From: Fodinibius saliphilus
GTDB taxonomy: Bacteria; Bacteroidota; Rhodothermia; Balneolales; Balneolaceae
Length of the DNA stretch: 64,000 nt
Assembly: GCF_005869845.1 (NCBI RefSeq)
Contig: NZ_VAWF01000002.1
Span: 372,001-436,000, forward strand
Direction of reading: 5' to 3'
Under the pieces are notes generated by a model. It was not told where the DNA came from, did not search any database, and saw only the letters and a program-made list of their open reading frames with translations. How positions within the stretch are numbered: position 1 is the first letter of the stretch; each line of letters starts with the position of its first letter. The position numbers and the translations under genes are program-made. Positions 17,180 to 26,664 of the stretch are shown here, in pieces.

Positions 17180-17244
17180 AACTCAAACTACCAGGTGAGT
17201 TTTACGGTTTTAAATGAATATTTTAACTGCTATTATCTGTTCTA

Positions 17245-18138
17245 ATGGCTGTACTTTTTCTATTTATAGATGGCGTTGGGCTGGGACCTGAAGGTTCATC
17301 TAATCCGTTTGTTGATGCAAATTACAAAGGTTTTACGGCTATGGCGGGTGGTCACAATTTTACGATCGATTCTCCACCGGTTAAAACTAATGATCATCTT
17401 TTTAAAGGTATTGATGCAAATCTTGGTGTTGAAGGTTTACCGCAAAGTGGAACAGGACAAACGGCTCTGTTTACCGGGGAAAATGCATCTCAAAAAATAG
17501 GCAAACATTTTGGGCCTTTTCCACATTCAGGGATCAAGACATTCTTAAAAGAAGAAAGTATTTTTCACAGGGCCCAGGAAAGGGGAAAACAATGCCAGTT
17601 TATGAATGCTTATCCGGATATTTTTTTTAAGAAAGCACGAGAAAGAGATAGATGGAGCTGTACCACCCTGATGACAAAAAGTGCTAATTTAGCGTTAAAT
17701 AGCGTTGAAGAAGTTAAAGAGGGGAAGGCATTAACCGCTGAAATTACACAGCAAGCATGGCGTGATAAACTAGGAATAGATGTGCCTCATGTTTCTCCGG
17801 AATCTGCAGCAGATCGATTGTTGGAACAATCTAAAAAATATGATCTGTTATTACATGAATACTATCTGACAGACAAAGCAGGTCACAGTCAAGAGATGAA
17901 AAAAGCTCATAAATTTCTATCGGTTTATGATCGTTTTTTATGGCATCTAATTAATCATAAACCGAGGGAGCTAACGATTGTTCTGTCGAGCGATCACGGA
18001 AATGTAGAAGACCTTTCTATTAAAACACATACCCGAAATGAGGTTCCCCTTTTTGTATACGGGCCGGGAGCTAATTCTTTTGAAGAAGCAAAGAGTATTA
18101 TGGATGTGACTCCGGGGATAGTAGAAATATTGATCTAA
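17245..18138 (+). CDS. Phosphoglycerate mutase/alkaline phosphatase-like metalloenzyme
   Basis: A 297-residue protein of the metalloenzyme superfamily that includes independent phosphoglycerate mutase, phosphopentomutase and alkaline phosphatases. Metal ligands are likely in LFLFIDGVGLG (Asp9) and SSDHGNVEDLSIKTHTRNEVP (Asp/His/His, about 250-270). GLPQSGTGQTALFTGENA (about 73-90) would hold the phosphorylated Thr/Ser nucleophile. It is shorter than BPG-independent mutase (about 510 residues), lacking a large inserted phosphotransferase domain, so it is not a standard glycolytic enzyme. The substrate is unknown. It follows dtd by 65 bp on the same strand. Confidence 0.82.
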   Translation: MAVLFLFIDGVGLGPEGSSNPFVDANYKGFTAMAGGHNFTIDSPPVKTNDHLFKGIDANLGVEGLPQSGTGQTALFTGENASQKIGKHFGPFPHSGIKTFLKEESIFHRAQERGKQCQFMNAYPDIFFKKARERDRWSCTTLMTKSANLALNSVEEVKEGKALTAEITQQAWRDKLGIDVPHVSPESAADRLLEQSKKYDLLLHEYYLTDKAGHSQEMKKAHKFLSVYDRFLWHLINHKPRELTIVLSSDHGNVEDLSIKTHTRNEVPLFVYGPGANSFEEAKSIMDVTPGIVEILI

Positions 18139-18220
18139 AGAGTTTTGGAGGGGAATATTTTATAAACTAACCATATAGTTAATGGTATAAGAATTTCCCA
18201 TAAATTTAGGATAAATAAAA

Positions 18221-18249
18221 AAAGATCCCTGCAAAATACAGGGATCTTT
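18221..18249. terminator. Bidirectional terminator
   Basis: A perfect 11-bp stem AAAGATCCCTG / CAGGGATCTTT with a 7-base loop and A/T tracts on both sides. It lies between the convergent metalloenzyme gene and adk. Confidence 0.9.
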
Positions 18250-18275
18250 AATTGGAGAAAAGGGTAGAAGGGAGG

Positions 18276-18833
18276 TTATTTTTCCAGAGACTCTTTAATT
18301 CTGTTAGAAATCTCTTCAATGGAACCCACCCCATTAATTCCTATAACTACGCTCTGTTCCTGGTAGTAATCCAATACTGGTTGTGTTTCATTACGGTATA
18401 CATCAAGACGATTTCTAACTTTTTCCGGGGTGTCATCAGAACGACCTTCTCCACGACTTAGAATACGGTCAACAAGTTCTTCTTCCGGAACTTCCAGTTG
18501 TAAGAAGGCATCCAGCTTCTTCCCTTTTTTATCTAGGATTTCATCAAAAGCTTTGGCTTGCGGAACTGTACGTGGAAAACCATCTAAAACATAACCGTCC
18601 TCATATTTTTCATCTCTTAATTCTTCTTCAACAAGGCCTACAACCTTTTCATCAGGGACCAGATCGCCTGCATCAAGAATAGATTTAACCTCTTTACCCA
18701 GAGGGGTTTCATTTTTAATAGCAGAACGGAATATCTCTCCGGTAGAAAGGTGAGGAATCCCATATTCTTCACTAATGAGTTCCGCTTGGGTTCCTTTGCC
18801 GGCGCCGGGAGGTCCAAAGATGATGATGCGCAT
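18276..18833 (-). CDS. adk: Adenylate kinase
   Basis: A 185-residue short-type adenylate kinase interconverting ATP + AMP and 2 ADP. The P-loop GPPGAGKGTQA (residues 7-17), AMP-site HLSTGEIFRSAI (Asp-less variant of the usual STGDMLR), YVLDGFPRTVPQAKAFD (about 81-97) and the lid region RGEGRSDDTPEKVRNRLDVY are all visible. The lid is short with no Cys4 zinc knuckle, as in many Bacteroidota enzymes. It ends in a shared terminator with the converging gene. Confidence 0.96.
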   Translation of the reverse strand: MRIIIFGPPGAGKGTQAELISEEYGIPHLSTGEIFRSAIKNETPLGKEVKSILDAGDLVPDEKVVGLVEEELRDEKYEDGYVLDGFPRTVPQAKAFDEILDKKGKKLDAFLQLEVPEEELVDRILSRGEGRSDDTPEKVRNRLDVYRNETQPVLDYYQEQSVVIGINGVGSIEEISNRIKESLEK

Positions 18834-18993
18834 AAAATCGGGTTAACTGATAGTTTTGGTTACTTTGAAAGTAAGCTGAAAATAGGGCAATTGGCAGGTA
18901 TATTCAATTTTAAAAGGCAGTTAACTTCTTCTTAATGAAAAAGTGTTCTGCAACCCCTACTTTAGGTTAAAATTACATAATAAGATAAATACT

Positions 18994-20349
18994 ATGCGAA
19001 AGTATCTAATATCACTTAGTACACTCCTTTTTGTATTAACGATTACTCTACAGGGACAGCAAAAGCACTCTCTATTGGAAGCGGGTCCTATGTTGGGGCA
19101 TGTAGAGATGCAGGAGGCTAACCTATGGTTGCAGACTAAAAAATCAGTAAAGTTCAAAGTAAAGTACCGGGAAGAAGGAAGTAAGAATAACGAATTTCAT
19201 TCTTTCATGGGTATTACTAATGGATCGTCATCCTATACTGCCCATATCAAATTAACTAACCTTAAGATGGGTACTACCTATACTTATGAGTTGTATATAG
19301 AAGGAAAAAAGGTTGCATTACCATATGAAACGGAGTTTACTACCCAACAGTTGTGGCAGTGGCGAACTGATGCTCCTGACTTTACTATAGCGATGGGATC
19401 TTGTCTCTATATCAATGATGGTAAATATGATCGTCCCGGAACACCGTATGGAAAAGGCACTGAAATCCTTAATAAAATAAATAAACAAGATCCGGATATT
19501 ATGCTCTGGTTGGGAGATAATGTCTATTATCGTGAACCGGATTTTTATTCCCAAGCACGTATGGACTATCGTTATAAGGATGCCCGCAATACCCCGGATA
19601 TGCAACCTCTGTTAGCAAATGCTATTAACCTGGCCACTTGGGATGATCACGACTATGGGCCTAATAATTCTGATCGGTCGTATCGTATGCGTGAGGAAGC
19701 ATTGGAAATCTTTAAACGTTATTGGGCCAATCCCAGTTATGGTACGTCCGAAGCAAAGGGTGTATTCACCAAATATAAATACAGTGATGTTGAACTGTTC
19801 TTTATGGATGACCGTTACCATCGGGCACCTAATAATATTGAAAGTGAAAACAAGGATTTCTTTGGCAACGCCCAGTTACAGTGGTTAAAGGATAGCTTGG
19901 TAGGTAGTAATGCAACTTTCAAAATTATAGTAGTAGGTAATCAGGTTACTAATAAGATGAATAATCATGAATCACTGTATGCTTATGGCAGTGAATATGA
20001 TGAAATTATGAGGTTCTTAGAGGAGCATGATATAGAAGGGGTACTATTTATTACAGGAGATCGACATTTTACCGAGCTACTGAAAACAGAACGTAAAAAT
20101 AGTTACCCGGTCTATGAGTTTACCTCATCACCGTTATCGAGTGGTGCTTATAGTACATTGGATGAGTCTAAAGAATATGAAAATCCGCAGCGAGTAGACG
20201 GTACGCTGGTTTATCAGGATCAGAACTTTGGGATGATACGTGTAGAAGGGAAGAAGGATAATCGTCGTTTAGTGTTTGAAACCTACGGGTCAAATGGAGA
20301 TAAACGGTGGGAGTATAGCATTACTGAAAAGGACCTGTCCAATAAATAA
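18994..20349 (+). CDS. PhoD-like alkaline phosphatase/phosphodiesterase
   Basis: An exported phosphoesterase of about 451 residues. I choose ATG 18994 over the upstream 18943 because it begins a signal peptide (MRKYLISLSTLLFVLTITLQG). An N-terminal Fn3-like strand region (about 25-110) precedes a PhoD metallophosphatase domain with FTIAMGSCLYIND, PDIMLWLGDNVYYRE, LATWDDHDYGPNNSDRSY and VLFITGDRHFTELLK as metal-site motifs. PhoD enzymes are calcium/iron-dependent phosphomonoesterases or diesterases in the periplasm. Nothing around it suggests a Pho regulon, although a PhoBR-type system lies 38 kb away. Confidence 0.9.
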   Translation: MRKYLISLSTLLFVLTITLQGQQKHSLLEAGPMLGHVEMQEANLWLQTKKSVKFKVKYREEGSKNNEFHSFMGITNGSSSYTAHIKLTNLKMGTTYTYELYIEGKKVALPYETEFTTQQLWQWRTDAPDFTIAMGSCLYINDGKYDRPGTPYGKGTEILNKINKQDPDIMLWLGDNVYYREPDFYSQARMDYRYKDARNTPDMQPLLANAINLATWDDHDYGPNNSDRSYRMREEALEIFKRYWANPSYGTSEAKGVFTKYKYSDVELFFMDDRYHRAPNNIESENKDFFGNAQLQWLKDSLVGSNATFKIIVVGNQVTNKMNNHESLYAYGSEYDEIMRFLEEHDIEGVLFITGDRHFTELLKTERKNSYPVYEFTSSPLSSGAYSTLDESKEYENPQRVDGTLVYQDQNFGMIRVEGKKDNRRLVFETYGSNGDKRWEYSITEKDLSNK

Positions 20350-20462
20350 TAGGTGAATAAATAACTTTTGATCCATTTTCGCTATATATTGGAATAAGGA
20401 AGGAGATAGTTTACTATGGACTGTTTTCTTATTTAGTTATCTAGTAATTAATTATTGGGGAT

Positions 20463-21335
20463 ATGAGTTGGGAAGATTTTTTTAGATATATCCAGGATAT
20501 TTTAAACTTTCAGCTATTTACAATTAGTGATGTCCCGGTTACAACGGCTTCTATCCTAACATTTTTTCTGTTCCTTACTTTTTTTATTGTGGCAGGAATC
20601 TTTGCTCGCCGAACGATAAATCGAAAAATATTTAAGCGATTTAATGTTGATGAAGGTACCAGCTACACGCTTTCTCGAATAACACAATACATTATAATTA
20701 CTATTGGGGTGTTGATCTCGTTTAATTTTGTTGGGATCAACCTTAGTAGCCTTACGGTAATATTTGGTCTGCTTTCGGTAGGTATCGGTTTTGGGCTACA
20801 GAATGTTACATCAAACTTTATTTCAGGACTTATTATTCTATTTGAACGTCCCATTAGCGTAGGGGACCGTGTAGTAGTCAATGATATTGAGGGGGATATT
20901 ATTGAAATTAATATACGCTCTACGATGGTACGGACCGTAAATAACATTTCAATCGTAGTTCCAAACTCTGAATTTGTTTCCAAAAATGTAATTAACTATT
21001 CCCACGGTGACCCAACGTATCGGCTGGACGTAAATGTTGGGGTTTCATATAACTCAGACTTGGATACAGTTTTAAAAGCACTTAACGAAGTAGCTGAAAA
21101 GAATAGTAGTGTCATGAAAAAACCGGAACCGGAAGTATACCTAATGGAGTTTGGAGATTCGGCGTGGAATATGCAGTTACGTTTATGGATTCCGAATGTG
21201 AAAGATTATCCTAAAATTCGTAATGAGCTCAATCAAGCGATTGTACGAACCTTTGATAAATATGATATTGTTATTCCATTTCCTCAACGGGATGTACATA
21301 TGCAGAGCCCAGTGAAACTACCAACTGATCAGTAG
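20463..21335 (+). CDS. Small-conductance mechanosensitive channel (MscS family)
   Basis: A 290-residue MscS channel. Three membrane helices are visible: about 27-50 (SILTFFLFLTFFIVAGIFA), 72-95 (TQYIIITIGVLISFNFVGINL) and the pore-lining glycine-rich TM3 near 98-125 (VIFGLLSVGIGFGLQNVTSNFISGLIILFERPI). The cytosolic beta domain follows: VGDRVVVNDIEGDIIEINIRSTMVRT and VVPNSEF. It opens under membrane tension to release solutes after hypo-osmotic shock, which fits a halotolerant host. Length is that of the minimal MscS. Confidence 0.95.
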   Translation: MSWEDFFRYIQDILNFQLFTISDVPVTTASILTFFLFLTFFIVAGIFARRTINRKIFKRFNVDEGTSYTLSRITQYIIITIGVLISFNFVGINLSSLTVIFGLLSVGIGFGLQNVTSNFISGLIILFERPISVGDRVVVNDIEGDIIEINIRSTMVRTVNNISIVVPNSEFVSKNVINYSHGDPTYRLDVNVGVSYNSDLDTVLKALNEVAEKNSSVMKKPEPEVYLMEFGDSAWNMQLRLWIPNVKDYPKIRNELNQAIVRTFDKYDIVIPFPQRDVHMQSPVKLPTDQ

Positions 21336-21342
21336 TAGAGAA

Positions 21343-21378
21343 AAAAGTAGCACCACGAGCATTCGTGATGCTACTTTT
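21343..21378. terminator. Bidirectional terminator
   Basis: The stem AAAAGTAGCACCACG / CGTGATGCTACTTTT has one internal mismatch and a short loop. It lies between convergent mscS and the large Asp-box protein gene. Confidence 0.85.
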
Positions 21379-21400
21379 TAAAAGAAAGACTATGTATGGC

Positions 21401-24400
21401 TTAATTTTCGATTGGAATAGCTTCTTGTTCGATTTCTTCAATAAGGCTAGACACTTCCCCTTCTAATATGGGTTCAACCTTTTTGAACTCAGCATTGACC
21501 TTAGAAGCCAGTTCTTCATAAACGGCATACTGTTGTTCTGTAGGCCGCCCATCACCTGTGGCAACGGTACTGGCAAGCGATGCCAGCTTATTGTTGAGCT
21601 TTATAGGATAGTTTAATACATCCTGATAAGATTCTGCTTTGGTCTGCATGAGATTACTTTCCACTTCAGAAAGAGTACTCATTATGTCGGCCACTCGCTC
21701 TTGGACCTTATCGTTATTTTTGTAATCAGTTTTAATCTCATTTAATTCACTGCGAATCTCACGAATGCTGTTAATCACTTTGTGTGTGGTATCCAGCTTA
21801 GAAATGATTGTTTGATGTAGGTCAAACTGAGCTTCGAAATCATCCTGAGTAGTTTCAATACGTGGATCTTTAGTGATCTCAAATTCTTTCGCCATAATAG
21901 GTTCTCCATCAATAATCAGTCGCACTTTATACATTCCGGGTACGGCTGTGGGACCGCGGGTAGAACCGGCCCATAGAATTTGACGACCATTGATATCGGC
22001 AGCCCCGGGATAACGCATATTCCAGGCAAAAGAGTTAAGACCATTTTTAGTAGTGAGGACATCCGAAGAAACGTCCTCCTCTTTCTCATGAAATTTCTCA
22101 GATTCTTTAACCTCATTTCCGTCAAGGTCTTCTTTGTTGGAAAATGTGCGTATAATATCTCCATCGGCCTCTGCAAACTGCAGCTCAACTTCTTTATCAC
22201 CTATATCTTTATTTAGGTTATAATGAACTACTACACCATCTTCAGGGTTTTCTCCCAATGTTTGACCGGGATCAATATCAGTATGATTGCCAAAGAGGTA
22301 GGTGGTTTCTGGCTTATAGAGATAATAGTTTGATGTTGTAACCTTATCATTTAGTTGGTGTAGCACATTCAGGTTATCCAGAATCCAGAAAGATCTGCCC
22401 TGGGTAGCGATTACAAGATCTTTATCACGTTTATGCACTGCCATATCGGTAATAGGGACAGCGGGTAAATTAAGTTGTAATGGTTGCCATAGATCACCGT
22501 CATTAAACGAAACGTAGACTCCGGTTTCGGTACCTGCATATAGCAGACCTTTTTTATTGGGGTCTTCGCGAATGACACGGGTAAAGTCTTTAGATGGAAT
22601 ACCATCTGTAATTTTAGTCCAGCTTTGACCATAATCATTAGTCTTGTATAGCATGGGACTAAAATCGTCAAATTTATACCGCGTAGCAGCGAGATAAGCA
22701 GTCCCAGGGTCATGAGGCGAAGGATCAATAATACTTGCCATAGCTTCTGGCATACCGTCAGGGGTTACGTCAGTCCAGCTTTCACCGTTATCGCGACTTA
22801 TATGAATGAGCCCATCATCGGCACCGGTCCATAAAACGCCTTTCTCAACAGGAGATTCTGCGAAAGTAAAGATTGTATTATAGTATTCAACGCTGGTATC
22901 ATCTTTTGTAATAGGTCCGCCCGATTCTTGTTGCTTTGATTTTTCATTTCGGGTGAGATCACCACTGATAGTTTCCCAGCTCATACCTTCATCATCAGAA
23001 CGGTGCACATACTGAGAAGTTGTGTAGAGCATATCAGGGTTATGTGGAGAAATATAGATCGGGAAAGTCCACTGGAAACGATATTTTAAATCTTTGGCTC
23101 CGGCACCCATTGGGTTGTCAGGCCATACATCAATACGATCACTTTGGTTGGTATATTCGTTAAATTTATTAAAGTATCCGCCATAACTGCCGCCATAGGT
23201 TATATTGGGATTTTCGGGATCGGGAGCTATATATCCACTTTCCCCGCCCGCTACCGCATTCCAGTCGCGGGTACTAATACCATATCCTGAAGTTCGGCTC
23301 TTTATACCAACAGTACTGTTATCTTGTTGAGCTCCATAGATCGTATAGGGAAACTGGTTATCAAGGATTACTTGGTAAAATTGAGCTGTAGCATATTTAT
23401 GATATGATGACCAACTGCGTCCACCATTATAGGTGACTTGGCCTCCACCATCATCGGCCACTACCATACGTTCGCTATCATTTGGATCGATCCAAAGGTC
23501 GTGATGGTCGCCATGGGGCGTGCCGATGCGTTCAAACGAACTACCTCCGTCGGTTGATTTATGGAAGCTTACATTTAGTACATATACGGTGTTCTCATTT
23601 TCTGTGCCGGCCACAATGTGTGTATAGTACCAGGCCCGTTGACGCAGGCTTCGATCGCTATTAATGCGGCTCCACGTTTCTCCGCTATCATCAGATCGAA
23701 ATACCCCGCCGTTCTCACTTTCAATAATTGTCCAAATACGATCCGGGTTGACAGGAGATATAGCAACACCAATTTTGCCTTTTAATCCTTTGGGCATACC
23801 TGGGCGTTGTGAAATATTGGTCCATGTTTCTCCGCCATCGGTACTTTTATATAATCCGCTCCCTTCACCCCCGCTCGACATCTTCCAGGGATTCCGAAAT
23901 GCTTCCCATAAGGATGCATAGAGAATACGAGGATTGGTAGGATCTACCTCAATATCAACTGCACCAGTATGTTTATTATGAAAAAGAACTTTCTCCCAGC
24001 TTTTTCCACCATCAGTAGTCTTGTACACACCACGTTCTTTATTTCCTGTTGTTCCAAAAGAATGGCCCATTACTGCAACCCATGCGATATCGGCATTATC
24101 GGGATGGACTGCGATTTCACCTATAAAATGAGATTCCGGTAACCCGATATGGCTCCAATTTTTACCACCGTCAACGGATTTATAGATTCCATCTCCGGCT
24201 GACATATTACCCCGAATGCAGGTTTCTCCCATACCTGCATAGATAACATTTGCATCAGAAGGGGCTACTGTAATGGCACCAACAGAGCCGGTTTTAAAAT
24301 CTCCATCTGAAATATTAACCCAGTTGCGACCACCGTCAGTAGTTTTAAAAACACCGCCACCGGTAAATCCTGCATAATAGGTGTTGGGTTTATCAGGATG

Positions 24401-24619
24401 ACCACTTACTGCTACAGAGCGCCCGCCGCGGTAAGGGCCGATATTTCTGTATTCTAATTCTTGCAGATGCTGTTGATCATGTGTTACCTCATCAACACCT
24501 TCAGCGGTTTCATTTCCCCCAAAACGTTGTGCATGGGATGAAAAAGAAATTCCTAATAAAAGTACTGTGGTTACTGTTATAAAACGTTTTATAAACGATA
24601 AAATATACGTTACAGACAT
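21401..24619 (-). CDS. Exported sortilin/VPS10-like Asp-box propeller protein
   Basis: A 1072-residue secreted protein. The signal peptide region ends around residue 30. At least eight Asp-box (BNR) repeats follow: YKSTDGGKNW, YKTTDGGKSW, YKSTDGGETW, FRSDDSGETW, HKSTDGGSSF, HRSDDEGMSW, HISRDNGESW and YKTNDYGQSW, spread over about residues 90-670. These build one or two large beta-propellers like those in sortilin, sialidases and photosynthesis-stability factors. A beta-sandwich-like part and a coiled-coil tail (about 950-1060) complete it. Genomes label such proteins glycosyl hydrolases, but I see no catalytic motif. It is probably a cell-surface binding or degradative protein, abundant in Bacteroidota. 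Confidence 0.88.
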   Translation of the reverse strand: MSVTYILSFIKRFITVTTVLLLGISFSSHAQRFGGNETAEGVDEVTHDQQHLQELEYRNIGPYRGGRSVAVSGHPDKPNTYYAGFTGGGVFKTTDGGRNWVNISDGDFKTGSVGAITVAPSDANVIYAGMGETCIRGNMSAGDGIYKSVDGGKNWSHIGLPESHFIGEIAVHPDNADIAWVAVMGHSFGTTGNKERGVYKTTDGGKSWEKVLFHNKHTGAVDIEVDPTNPRILYASLWEAFRNPWKMSSGGEGSGLYKSTDGGETWTNISQRPGMPKGLKGKIGVAISPVNPDRIWTIIESENGGVFRSDDSGETWSRINSDRSLRQRAWYYTHIVAGTENENTVYVLNVSFHKSTDGGSSFERIGTPHGDHHDLWIDPNDSERMVVADDGGGQVTYNGGRSWSSYHKYATAQFYQVILDNQFPYTIYGAQQDNSTVGIKSRTSGYGISTRDWNAVAGGESGYIAPDPENPNITYGGSYGGYFNKFNEYTNQSDRIDVWPDNPMGAGAKDLKYRFQWTFPIYISPHNPDMLYTTSQYVHRSDDEGMSWETISGDLTRNEKSKQQESGGPITKDDTSVEYYNTIFTFAESPVEKGVLWTGADDGLIHISRDNGESWTDVTPDGMPEAMASIIDPSPHDPGTAYLAATRYKFDDFSPMLYKTNDYGQSWTKITDGIPSKDFTRVIREDPNKKGLLYAGTETGVYVSFNDGDLWQPLQLNLPAVPITDMAVHKRDKDLVIATQGRSFWILDNLNVLHQLNDKVTTSNYYLYKPETTYLFGNHTDIDPGQTLGENPEDGVVVHYNLNKDIGDKEVELQFAEADGDIIRTFSNKEDLDGNEVKESEKFHEKEEDVSSDVLTTKNGLNSFAWNMRYPGAADINGRQILWAGSTRGPTAVPGMYKVRLIIDGEPIMAKEFEITKDPRIETTQDDFEAQFDLHQTIISKLDTTHKVINSIREIRSELNEIKTDYKNNDKVQERVADIMSTLSEVESNLMQTKAESYQDVLNYPIKLNNKLASLASTVATGDGRPTEQQYAVYEELASKVNAEFKKVEPILEGEVSSLIEEIEQEAIPIEN

Positions 24620-24807
24620 AGCCCCTAATTTATTTATAGTTGAGCATCGCTATTAAATAGCAATGTATAAAAATAGTTTTACCATTTTAGGTAAAAAAAT
24701 GTGAAGAGTGTTAGCAAGAAGTTATTCCCAATACTAGTAAAGATTAAGTGACTAAAAAAAGAAGGCATTATTTTTGATATCTTAACCAATAACAATTTTT
24801 CTGCAGT

Positions 24808-24866
24808 AAAAGCTAAGTTAGAGAAGTATAATAACTTTTTATACTTCTCATATTGCGGTAGCTTTT
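24808..24866 (+). terminator. Nested hairpin with T-tract upstream of the LolC/E-like gene
   Basis: An outer stem AAAAGCTA / TAGCTTTT (24808-24815, 24859-24866) encloses a perfect 10-bp stem GAGAAGTATA / TATACTTCTC (24821-24830, 24840-24849), followed by six T. It lies 42 bp before the plus-strand permease start, in a gap (24620-24907) between divergent genes, so no plus-strand gene ends here. It could be an attenuator in the leader or the 3' end of a small RNA. Confidence 0.6.
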
Positions 24867-24907
24867 TTATTAATGGAAATCGGTTATAAATTTCTATCTT
24901 CTACCCC

Positions 24908-26134
24908 ATGAAAACCACAGGTTTTATAGCCAAGCGCTACCTTTTTTCTAAAAAGCATATTTCTTTAATCTCTACACTTACGGGAATCAGTATAACCGGG
25001 GTTACCATCGGTACGGCATTGCTAATTGTGGTGTTGTCTGTGTTTAGTGGTTTTTTTGAAGTTATCAAGGGTTTTCTGCTACAAAATGATCCTGATATTC
25101 GGATAGAGTCAAAAGCTTCTGATTCCTTTTTGTATACCGGAGATATGAAAAAAAAACTATCCGGTATTAAGGAGGTTCGAGATCTTGCACCATTTATTGA
25201 AGGCAAAGCATTACTTGCTTTTAATAGAGATACTGATAAGGTAGTAAATGTGCGAGGGATCGATCCAGAAAACTATTTTAAGATTAATAAACTGGATGAA
25301 AGTATAGTTGAGGGATCAGCGGATCTAAAAGTGCGTAATAAAAAGCCGGGCATTCTTATGACGAGTGCCTTGATGGCTGAGCTCGGTTTAGGGGTAGGGG
25401 ACCAAGTCGTATTATTGAGTGCAGATGGAATGCGGAAATCTTTAACACAATTTTCAATGCCTCGCACATATCGGTTTGAAATAAGAGGAACATATAGCAG
25501 GCAGGGAATTACAGATGGACCGGGGTTATTTGTTGATTTAGAAGCGGCGCAACGTCTTTTTGAAACTCGTTCTAAGGTCTCGGGCATTGAGGTGCGTCTG
25601 CAACAGACGGAGCAAGCCGAAGAGCTTAAGGCCTCATTTGCTCAATTGTTAGGGGATGATTTCAAGATATCTACCTGGTACGACCTACAGCGTCCCCTTT
25701 ATGATGTGATGTATCTTGAAAAATGGAGCTCCTATTTTATACTGATGATTATTGTCATTGTCGCAGTTTTAAATATTATTGGCTCACTTACTATGATTGT
25801 GATCCAAAAAAACAGGGATATAGGAGTATTGCTAACGATGGGATTTACCCCGGATGATATTAAAAATATTTTTATGCGGCAGGGCTTGTATATTGGCTTA
25901 ATCGGATGTGGTATTGGAGGAGGCCTGGGATTACTTTTGAGTTGGTTACAGAAAGAGTATGGACTTATCAAACTCTCTTCTGCCTTTATTATTGATGCCT
26001 ACCCGGTAACGATAAACTTCTTTGATGTATTTATAGTACTGGCGGGAAGTTTAGTGCTTTGTTTATTGGCTAGTTGGTATCCTGCAAGAAGGGCTTCAAC
26101 TGTAGAACCTGCCGAAGCAATACGTTACGATTAA
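24908..26134 (+). CDS. LolC/LolE-type ABC transporter permease (FtsX family)
   Basis: A 408-residue inner-membrane permease. TM1 (about 20-50, ISLISTLTGISITGVTIGTA) is followed by a large periplasmic MacB-like domain (about 60-265). Three C-terminal helices form the FtsX core: about 275-300 (SSYFILMIIVIVAVLNIIGS), 325-350 and 372-395. TMGFTPDDIKNIF is the cytoplasmic coupling helix that contacts the ATPase. The N-terminus FIAKRYLFSKK is typical of lipoprotein-releasing LolC/E. No LolD ATPase is adjacent, so the partner must be encoded elsewhere. The gene ends 7 bp before the convergent MarR gene stop. Confidence 0.9.
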   Translation: MKTTGFIAKRYLFSKKHISLISTLTGISITGVTIGTALLIVVLSVFSGFFEVIKGFLLQNDPDIRIESKASDSFLYTGDMKKKLSGIKEVRDLAPFIEGKALLAFNRDTDKVVNVRGIDPENYFKINKLDESIVEGSADLKVRNKKPGILMTSALMAELGLGVGDQVVLLSADGMRKSLTQFSMPRTYRFEIRGTYSRQGITDGPGLFVDLEAAQRLFETRSKVSGIEVRLQQTEQAEELKASFAQLLGDDFKISTWYDLQRPLYDVMYLEKWSSYFILMIIVIVAVLNIIGSLTMIVIQKNRDIGVLLTMGFTPDDIKNIFMRQGLYIGLIGCGIGGGLGLLLSWLQKEYGLIKLSSAFIIDAYPVTINFFDVFIVLAGSLVLCLLASWYPARRASTVEPAEAIRYD

Positions 26135-26141
26135 AGGAAAG

Positions 26142-26591
26142 CTATTCTTCCTGAAGGCCCAGCTTTTTGCATATTTTACTGATACTTTCAAGCTCTTCAT
26201 CAGATAGAACTTCAAACTCATCCAAAATTAATTCAAGGTGTTTTGGAAAGTAGGAGGAAATAAACTCTTCACCTTCTGTGGTTAAATGAACAAGCACCGA
26301 TCGTCGATCTTCAGGATCCTTTTGTCGTTCAACCCAGTTATTCTTTTCTAGGTTATCTACTACCATGGTTATATTTCCACCACTTTTCAGCAGTTTTTCG
26401 GCCAATGCTTTTTGGTTTAGGGGGCCTAAGTGAAGAAGTGCTTCTAATACCCCAAATTGGCTGACTGTTAAATCAGCTTCGGTCAAATGGCGGTTTAATC
26501 GATTATTAATCGATTCTGTTGCGCGCATCAATTTAATAAAAGCATCAAGTGTTTTTTGTTCTTTGTCGCTACCGTTGTAATGCGTACCCAT
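26142..26591 (-). CDS. MarR family transcriptional regulator
   Basis: A 149-residue winged-helix repressor-type protein. The DNA-binding core is about residues 45-110: LTVSQFGVLEALLHLGPLNQ, KALAEKLLKSGGNITMVVDNLEKN (recognition helix) and the wing WVERQKDPEDRRSVLVHLTTEG. N- and C-terminal helices would form the dimer. It is complete, unlike the MarR pseudogene at 43.3 kb. The target is not apparent because neighbours are convergent (permease) or a separate xthA transcript on the same strand. Confidence 0.92.
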   Translation of the reverse strand: MGTHYNGSDKEQKTLDAFIKLMRATESINNRLNRHLTEADLTVSQFGVLEALLHLGPLNQKALAEKLLKSGGNITMVVDNLEKNNWVERQKDPEDRRSVLVHLTTEGEEFISSYFPKHLELILDEFEVLSDEELESISKICKKLGLQEE

Positions 26592-26664
26592 TGAGGTAAG
26601 GGTAAATGGTTGAGTATTAAGTAGTTAGCCTGTGATAATATAATATTTTAGAGCATCAATACCA

